Part shown: positions 56,756 through 64,000 of the stretch, in pieces
Position numbering within the stretch: the stretch's first letter is position 1
How the letters are laid out: every line of letters begins with the position of its first letter
NCBI RefSeq assembly: GCF_963082655.1
Contig: NC_081553.1
Coordinates: 36,715,509-36,779,508 of the forward strand
Direction: 5' to 3'
DNA: 64,000 nt
Source of the DNA: Stomoxys calcitrans
Taxonomy: Eukaryota > Arthropoda > Insecta > Diptera > Muscidae
Made by a program: the position numbers and the translations under genes
The notes under the pieces: generated by a model
What the model was told of the DNA's origin: nothing
Database searches by the model: none
What the model saw: the letters and a program-made list of their open reading frames with translations, nothing else

Positions 56756-57491
56756 GTAAGTAAATTGAAAGGGTGGACATATCATTTGTCAGTAAGGTGT
56801 TACTTTATTTTTTTTATTCTCATATTAGCACTTAACTAAAGAGAAGAAAAGAATATTTTGCTAAATGACCTATAGTTTGCCAAATGACCTATAACATTTA
56901 TAATTTAAAGTAAGCCAAGAGCATGGGATAGATTAGAATAGATTTTGAGTTTAACATGAACCCATATACATTAAAGTGTATCTAACACACTTTTCATAAA
57001 GAAAACTGTTCAGAAATTGTCGTAGACAGTATTTCTTTCCAATAAGAATTTTGGCGGTTTTATCTACCACATTTCGCTGAGCCAAAACTATTTTAGTTTG
57101 TTGTTGTTGTTGTTGTACAGAGTGTCAGTCCAAAGCGAACAATAGTGGTCGGAACCAATAACTCGTCTTGGGCAATTGAGAATCACAGGCACTCTGAATT
57201 TAAGCAAGAGCCAGTGCCGTCTGGTCTTTCGCTGAGATTCTCCACTCGTATTTCCCTTGTATTTCTCATTGATTTTTGCCCTTTCTGTTAATTGCATCCT
57301 CATGAATGTTGTTAAAATGTGCTTGTTACGGTGTTTGATGTGCATTATATATTCCAATGGGCCGAGTATAAGAAATACTAAGATTGGACATAGCATGGGA
57401 TGCCGAAAACATAAATAGTATACTATCCAACGTTTCGGTCTCAGCTGGACATGGCGATGTCATCAAAAGAGCATTTTCGACCCGAAGGAAA

Positions 57492-57890
57492 TGGTAGTTT
57501 TAGTACCCCTTCCCTAAGGACAGTTTTAGTACCCTTTCACTTTATAAAGGGTAGCTTAAGTACCCTTTACCTAAGGAAAGGGCAGTTTTAGTACCATTTC
57601 CCCAAGGAGAGGGTAGTTTTAGTACCCCTTCCCTAACAAAACTAAATGGTAGTTTTAGTAGCCTTTACCTAAGGAAAGGAAAGGGTAGTTTTAGTACCCT
57701 ATACCTAAGGAATGGAAAGGGTAATATTGGAACCCTTTACCAAAGGAAAGGGTAGTTTTAGTACCCTTTACTTAAAGTAAGAAGAGCGAGTTTTAGTAGC
57801 CTTTACCTAAGGAAACTGTAGTTTTAGTAGTCCTACCCTAAAGAAAGAGTAGTTTTAGTACTCCTTCCCTAAGGAAAGCGTAGTTTTAGC
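57492..57890. repeat. ~30-bp minisatellite in LMBRD2 intron 2
   Basis: Imperfect units of GGTAGTTTTAGTACCCTTT followed by ACCTAAGGAAA, about a dozen in a row. Confidence 0.85.
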
Positions 57891-57894
57891 TGTC

Positions 57895-58571
57895 GATCGT
57901 CAGATTTGTCCTTTTTAAGCATCTAGAAGGCGCAAGTATCACTGATAAAGCTGCCATATAAAACGATCGTCGAATCTGAATTCTTGATAGAAATTTTGTA
58001 CGTAAAGTTTTCCTATAATTTCCAGAAGCAGCGTTAGCTTTGGTCCAAATCAATCCATAATCTAATACAGCACCCATATAAACCAATCGCCTGATTTGAC
58101 TTCTTAAGTCGCTAGAGGGCGAAATTATTATCCGATTTGACAGAAATTTTAAACGTGGTATTATTTTATGACTTCTTATTTGTCCTTTTAAGCATCTAGA
58201 AGGCCCAAGTATCACTGATAAAGCTGCCATATAAAACGATTGTCGAATCTGAATTCTTGATAGAAATTTTGTACATAAAGTTTTCCTATAATTTCCAGAA
58301 GCAGCGTTAGCTTTGGTCCAAATCGATCCATAATCTAATACAGCCCCCATTTAAACCAATCGCCTGATGTGACTTCTTAAGTCGCTAGAGGGCGAAATTA
58401 TTATCCGATTTGACAGAAATTTTAAACGTGGTATTATTTTATGACTTCTTATAGTCATGACAAGTCCGGTCCATTGTGGTCTATAACTGGATGTGTATTC
58501 TATGCAAATGCTATCCATGGAGGAGGGTATATATGATTCGGTCTGGCCGAACTTTAAGCGCTTTAACTTGT
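57895..58571 (-). repeat. Dispersed repeat, copy 3, with a 273-bp internal duplication
   Basis: The block at 57,905-58,180 recurs at 58,178-58,452, offset by 273 bases. Each unit has AAGCTGCCATATAAAACGAT and GTCGCTAGAGGGCGAAATTA, related to units of the copies at 15,025 and 63,403. It ends GGTCTGGCCGAACTTTAAG then AACTTGTT. Confidence 0.7.
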
Positions 58572-58797
58572 TTATCAATAAATACCCTGAATTTAAAGTC
58601 CCATTGCATATGCAAACCATTTTCTATATCATTTTGTATCTTTGCAGCGACCAAAATGTTAATACATATGATGACTTAATTTTGTTTTTAAACATCCATA
58701 CAATTTTACTTAAGCTATAAATCTTCAAAGACAATATCAACAAATAACAAATCTTTAGCTTAGATCCCACTTAAGCCTTTTCCTTTTTTTCTTGCAG

Positions 58798-60344
58798 GTT
58801 ATGCCCTAGTCGAGGTGCCGCGTTCTTTGTGGAACAATGCCAAACCAGGATTTACTCTGCAATATGCCTATTTCAAAGCAGCCAAGTTGAGTGCCGAAAA
58901 AGCAGAAGCCGAAGAAAATGTAGATGATGTTTTGGAATCCTTACAAGGTATGAGTCGCTCAGTTCCTAATAATCATGATCTAAGACCCTGTGTTGAGACC
59001 ATTCTACGCAAAGTTCCAACAGAACTACAGGAGAGAGCTGCCCGCAATTACTCACGTGGTGGCAATGGGGGCGGTACCTCAACCATAGTACCTTCTGAAA
59101 AGGCACTGGTACGTATACACAGACAGGTCATTAAGTCATTGCAGACGTTGCAACGCACCGAGGCCTTGTGGAGTGTACAAGTCGATACGGTGTTACATCT
59201 CGAAGATGTGGCAAGAAATATGCATTCGGCGGAAAAGCGTTTCAAAACGGAATTTCCTAAAGCCCGCTCCCAACTAAGCAGGCTTATGTACTCACCTACC
59301 CTACATTGGTATTGGGCCTGTTTGCTGCGAGCTCCCATTCTTAAGTCCTTGTGCGTGGTCACAGCCATTATGTCTGGCATGGTGGTGTGGAGTGAGTTAA
59401 CCTTTTTCCAGCGCCGGCCAGTACTTTCGATTTTTGCCAATGTCATTAATGTGGCCAAACATGGCTACGATTTCTTTACCATTGAAGTATTTTCAATGGT
59501 AGTGCTGTGTTACCTCTTCTATTGTACTTATTCCACCATATTGAGGATACGTTTCTTGAATCTCTACTATTTAGCTCCGCACCATCAGACAAACGAGCAC
59601 AGTTTAATTTTCAGTGGTATGCTGCTTTGTCGCCTAACCCCACCCATGTGTTTGAATTTCTTGGGCCTGATTCACATGGACTCGCACATCATAAAGGAAC
59701 GCGTAATGGAGACTTATTACACACAAATAATGGGTCACATGGATGTCATAGGTATCATTTCGAATGGCTTCAATATATACTTTCCCATGTGCATGTTGGC
59801 CTTTTGCCTGGCCACATGGTTTAGTTTGGGCTCCCGTGCCCTAAGCGCCATGGGATTTCAACAATTTTTGCAAAACGAAATTATTGCCACTGAATTGGTA
59901 CAAGAGGGCAAAGATCTAATTGCTCGCGAAAAGAGAAGGCGTCAAAGGGCCGAAGAGGCTATGAATCGCAGAAGGGAGTTCTCACGCAACAATGAGGCCA
60001 TAACAGCAAACATCTATGTCAACAAATATGGCAATTTAAACAATAGCAATAGTGGCAATGCCGTCACGAGTACATCGGCGGCCAATCGAATAAGCTCAAA
60101 TGTGCCCTCGGATGATCTAATACGAAATGGCGACAATCTACGCTATGACACCTTGCCTCGTTCGCTGTCGGATGAGATAAATGAACGCTTTGGGGTAAGC
60201 ACGGCGGCACAGGTGGCTTTTAAGGGACCGCCTTCGACCAGTCATTACCGCTTGGAATTTGGAGATTATGAAGAAGATGATTTTACAGCAACCTCAGCAT
60301 CCAATCGTATAGAGCCGCCTCGAGGACTTTTCGATGATGTGTAA
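58798..60344 (+). CDS. LMBRD2: LMBRD2 homologue, coding exon 3 (C-terminal half)
   Basis: Starts GT TAT GCC after TTGCAG and runs to TAA at 60,342-60,344. It encodes the conserved FKAAKLSAEKAEAEENVDDV helix, the PSEKALVRIHRQVI segment, further membrane spans (WYWACLLRAPILKSLCVV; FANVINVAKHGYDFF), the near-invariant YYLAPHHQTNEHSLIFSGML and RLTPPMCLNFLGL, and LVQEGKDLIAREKRRRQRAEE. An Asn/Ser-rich tail ends with RGLFDDV, a C-terminus typical of the family. The assembled protein (730 aa) is slightly longer than the ~695 aa usual for the family because of low-complexity loops. Confidence 0.95.
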
Positions 60345-61322
60345 ATCGTATGACAGACAGAAATTCTCTGGCGTCCATTTAGGCGCTTTCCATGCTCTCT
60401 ATCTCCACAAACATATATTGTAGTCACAATTGAAACCAATAATATATAGCAAACTCTCTAGTTAATATTATTGTAAACAAACAAAAAATCGCCCTCGGTA
60501 GCCTCACCACACTTATCATTGGCCTTATTATTATTACTATTTTTTTTTAATTTTTTTACGTTATTTTCATATAGATTTTTGTTTTTGTGGTTGCCGCTCT
60601 CTCGCCATTATCATTATTTTAATGTAAGTAGAAGCTCTTAAAAGGCATCCTTTGAAAGCGTTTAAATTTGCATTACACCTACATATAGAGTATACATACA
60701 TACATATATTTAGAGCTTAAGTATTGATCTATTGATGCATTGTGGTATGTGCAGTATAATTTATTTAATTTTCTTTTTAGTTTTACATATAAAACATAGA
60801 TATACGTCATTGTACCCATGATACAAACACCCATGTGGAAAGAATTTTATTTAACATCTCATCTGATAGACTTTGGTTTGAATTTCATGCATTAGTAGAT
60901 AATTTTCATTATATAATATCAATAAAACAAGAAGAGGAAGAAAACTTTACTTTAAACGGACAGTGATGAACAGTATAAAGTTATATATATATATATATAT
61001 GTATTTACAAAACCAATATGTTTTTTGTTTGTTTTGTAAGCAGTTTATGTATTGATAACATTTAAATAAATGACTCATATAACTTATTTGGAAAACATTG
61101 ATTTATTTAGAAGGCTAAAAATGAAAATGTTGTGTCTTCGAAAGCACATCTCTTGCTATGCTCATTCCCTCAATCTCACGACAGTGGTCGCAGCAATTTA
61201 TCTAGCAACAATGTCAGAGGCAATTGGTGCAGCATTAAATTCATTACATAAGATGGTGTCATCTGTAGTGTGGCAGTTATGCACAAACATGCCATTATTT
61301 GGATTCTATTGAATATTGTACA
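60345..61322 (+). other. LMBRD2 3' UTR and downstream DNA
   Basis: A likely poly(A) signal AATAAA lies at 60,923-60,928, giving a 3' UTR of about 600 nt. An AT dinucleotide run is at about 60,984-61,001. The ORF at 61,070-61,312 shows no domain and is probably chance. Confidence 0.65.
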
Positions 61323-62547
61323 GTTGTTGTTGTTGTTGTTGTAGCAGTTTATTGTGTACTATCTTTCGTCTGCTTGATTCTGTTGAGTGTCAAGACCCAG
61401 GAACTCCGCGACTAAAATGGGATGCGTCCACAGGGATCAGGGTCTGAGTCGAGTGGGTCTGGCCGGGCAGTTAAACAGGTGACGTGTATCGTGCGGTCCC
61501 TGGTTACAATCGGGACATACATCTTGCACGTCGGCATCAATCCTAGCTCTGTGGGAATTGAGGCGGCTGCATCTGCCGGAACGTAATTGAGCCAGAACCA
61601 CTCTGGTTTGCCGGGGGAGGTCGATTTCTTCGGGTGCAATGGGTGGCGGTCGTTCTCCAAGGACTACATTCACCCGGTAGCCAATTAACGCGTCTGCTAC
61701 CGTGTCTGCATGAATGTTGTTCAGACCCGCTTGATATGCCGCTTGATCTAGAGGTTCTCTCTTGTAGCGCTGGACCTCACGCTCTAGATCGTGTAGATCA
61801 ACCTTAAGGCTTCTGGGCGGTGGGTATCTATCCACAAGATGATGATTTGGATGATTTCTGCGATAACAGCCCAAAAGGTATTGCTTAGACAGCATGTAGT
61901 TATGTCTTCGCACTGGTAGGATCTTTGTCTCCTGATGGAGGTGGTCCACATGAGAACTAAGGAGACAGCCCGTCGCTGTTCGGAGGGCGGCATTCTGACA
62001 GATCTGAATATTATTCCACTGCGTGTCACAAAGTTGACGTGACCACACTGGCGCTGCATAACTTACCACAGACCGGCCAATTGCTTTGTACGTGGTCAAC
62101 AAGGTTTCTTTGTCTGCACCCCAAGTGCTGCCAGCGAGTGTCTTGAGGACCTTGTTTCTACTTTTGACTTTATTGCAGATTGCTGTGGCATGTGGGGAGA
62201 AAGTGTAGGAGCTGTCAAATGTGACGCCAAGTATTTTGGGACACTTGATGGTCGGAATCATTTCTCCATCGACCATCACAGTCAGCTCAGAATTCACCTC
62301 ACGCGTATTTGTAGTGAACAGTGTGGCTGAAGATTTGGTGGCGGATATCTTCAGATTTCTTGCAGCGAAATATGAGGCAAGTAGACGTTCAACCTATCGC
62401 AGATGTCAACATTGGGTGGGGGGCCTGATGCCATGATCGTACAATCGTCCGCATATGATATGAATTCTATGCCGTCTGGGAGGGGTGGAATGGAGGATAG
62501 GTAGAGGTTAAACAGTCCCGCCTTGAAGAACTCGCTTGTTGTGGCAC
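61323..62547 (-). pseudogene. 5'-truncated LINE (family A), RT core to 3' end
   Basis: The minus strand from 62,547 to 61,437 encodes LFNLYLSSIPPLPDGIEFISYADDCTIMASG (RT, in two frames), then the thumb (KILGVTFDSSYTF) and a C-terminal CCHC finger (CPDCNQGPHDTRHLFNC), then a (CAA)n tail at 61,323-61,342. The region 61,343-61,930 is nearly identical to the arm 2 insertion at 21,253-21,846. A frame break lies between 62,297 and 62,351. Confidence 0.85.
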
Positions 62548-62880
62548 TTGATACCATCCATTATATCTTATCTCCATTTACTGCCATACTTTAATGAGAC
62601 TATTTCTATTCTTTAAAAGGCGGCAGTAATTTCTTCCGGTGACCGGTCCATGATTCCGGTGACCGGTCCATGATGTCGTCGTCATAGGCGAGTAGTATGT
62701 GTTATCTTGTGAGTAGTATGCCATATCTATTCACATCTGCATCTCGTATAATCTTATCCAGCAGGATATTAAAGAGATCACACCATAAGCAGTCTCCTTG
62801 TCTGAAACCTCGTTTGATATTGCATAATGATTTGTAGAAATTCTTTCCTATTCGTACTGAGGAACGTGTATCTGCAATTG
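62548..62880 (-). pseudogene. LINE (family B) reverse transcriptase fragment
   Basis: Its reverse complement matches 51,990-52,250 (for example CGTTCCTCAGT, AATATCCTGCTGGA, CAGTAAATGGAGATAA). It includes a short duplication TTCCGGTGACCGGTCCATGA at 62,635-62,673. Confidence 0.65.
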
Positions 62881-63095
62881 TTGTTGTTGTTTTTTTTTAG
62901 CAGTGTGTCGTGCTCTATCTTGTTCAATCTCTCGTCTGCTTGATTCTGTTGAGTATCCAAATCCAGGAATTCTGCGACTAAGATGGGTTGCGTCGAGAGG
63001 GTTCTGGGTCTGGCTGGAGAGTTAAATAGGTGACTTGTGTCGTGTCGTCCATGGTCACAATCGGTACATACATCCCAGCACCAGTGAGGCATCGC
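62881..63095 (-). pseudogene. LINE (family A) 3' end fragment
   Basis: The minus strand reads CTDCDHGRHDTSHLFN and LVAEFLDLDTQQNQADE, homologous to the 3' end at 61,323-61,530 but more diverged. It begins with a TTGTTGTTG tail and interrupts the LINE B fragment. Confidence 0.75.
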
Positions 63096-63402
63096 TCGTC
63101 CAGTAAATTGTTATTTTCAGATTACGAAATCTGAAAAATTCCGATAATCTTGACGATAGATATAACGATCATATTGCCCTTTACCATGGTAGAACGGTTA
63201 TCGGCATACGATCTGTACGCCAGAAAAAAGGATCGCGGTGCGAACCCCCCATAAATGACTGTCGACCTCACACGTTCGATCAAGGCCAACTGAAACAGTC
63301 TGTTCACAGGGTCTTTTCCTATTCAGCACATATCTGATATGTGTGGTGATGGCGGTAAGTGATGTTTTTGGGTTGTACCCAAGCTATAATAAAACATAAC
63401 AA
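63096..63402. other. Intergenic DNA without recognisable content
   Basis: No gene or known repeat is seen. A short inverted repeat (TTTTCAGATT / AATCTGAAAA) lies at about 63,113-63,136. Confidence 0.4.
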
Positions 63403-64000
63403 GAAAAGAGTGCTAAGTTCGGCCGGGCCGATCTTATATACCGTCCACCTTGAATCGCGTTTGTCATGTTATTTCCCCGGTATATATTTTTAGGCAACAA
63501 AGGATAATGAATAAGAATTATCAGAACATACTTGGCACGCCATGAGTCATAAGAGAAGTCGTTGTGCAAAATTTCAGACAAATTTTATAAGAATTGCGCG
63601 CTCTAGAGGCACAAGAAGTATTACCGGGAGATTGGTTTATATGGAAGTTATATCATGTTATGAAGAGATTTAAACCATACTTGGCATAGTTGTAGCATGT
63701 CAAAATACCTCATATAAAGCTTTAGCCAAATCGATTAAGAATTGCAGCCTCTAGAAGCCCAAGAAGTAGAGCTGGAAAACTATCAAGAAGTCAAGATCCG
63801 AGATCGGTTTATATGACAGCCATATCAAAACATGGACCACTTTACAATTCCAACCGACCTACACTAATGCAAAATTTCAAGCGCCTACCCTCACTCCTTC
63901 GAAAGTTAATGTACTTTCGACGAAAGGGCGGGCATAGCTAAATCGACTCAGAATGTCAAGACGATCAAGAATTTTTATACTTTGTTGGGTCTTTAATAAT
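63403..64000 (+). repeat. Dispersed repeat, copy 4 (runs off the window)
   Basis: Starts AACAAGAAAAGAGTGCTAAG then TTCGGCCGGGCCGATC and TATATACCGTCCACC, as in the copy at 15,025, with the same ~165-bp internal units. Confidence 0.75.

Larger units (their letters stand above)
56756..58797 (+). other. LMBRD2 intron 2 (2.04 kb, repeat-filled)
   Basis: Bounded by GTAAGT and TTCTTGCAG. It holds a minisatellite (57,492-57,890), a copy of the dispersed repeat (57,895-58,571) and a GTT-repeat tract near 57,099-57,116. No gene is seen within. Confidence 0.85.

Overview
This window is a stretch of fly genomic DNA, probably from a muscoid or other brachyceran dipteran. I infer this from the AT-rich intergenic DNA, fly-type intronless hsp70 genes with A-rich leaders, tRNA-Lys-primed LTR elements, mariner/hAT relics, and an intron-containing LMBRD2 homologue. 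No species can be named from sequence alone.

Positions 1-49,100 hold an hsp70 cluster of six copies in strictly alternating orientation: copy 1 (-, cut by the window edge), 2 (+), 3 (-), 4 (+), 5 (-, broken), 6 (+). Promoters face each other in pairs (1/2, 3/4, 5/6) and 3' ends face each other (2/3, 4/5). The DNA between copies 2 and 3 reappears as its reverse complement between copies 4 and 5, so roughly 4.9-28 kb (before later insertions) is one large imperfect palindrome centred near 16.5 kb between copies 3 and 4. The arms are distinguished by private insertions: two mariner-type MITEs, a tRNA-derived SINE and a ~100-bp CAA-tailed retroposon in arm 1; a 5'-truncated LINE and a 16.9-kb nested insertion in arm 2. 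Each intact gene has a TATA box, several heat-shock elements, a ~260-nt A-rich leader, one 636-codon ORF ending in EEVD, and AATAAA.

Positions 27,598-44,500 are a Ty3/gypsy-type LTR retrotransposon (minus strand) inserted in codons 201-202 of hsp70 copy 5, with a 4-bp AAGG duplication. It has 3,223-bp LTRs that look identical by eye, a tRNA-Lys(CUU) primer site, a Gag with an N-terminal RING-H2 finger, a -1 frameshift heptamer and a full Pol without env. Its 3' LTR is interrupted by a complete plus-strand LINE (28,865-33,486) whose ORF1 and ORF2 share a frame across a single UAG.

Positions 49,100-55,400 are repeat-rich intergenic DNA with dispersed repeats and decayed LINE pieces. Positions 55,440-60,930 hold an LMBRD2 homologue (three coding exons, 730 codons), preceded in the same presumed leader by a 96-codon ORF that looks coding. 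Positions 61,300-64,000 are again LINE fragments and a dispersed repeat running off the edge.

The functional content is therefore a heat-shock chaperone gene family evolving by inverted duplication and exchange, one ordinary membrane-protein gene, and a dense layer of transposable elements of different ages.
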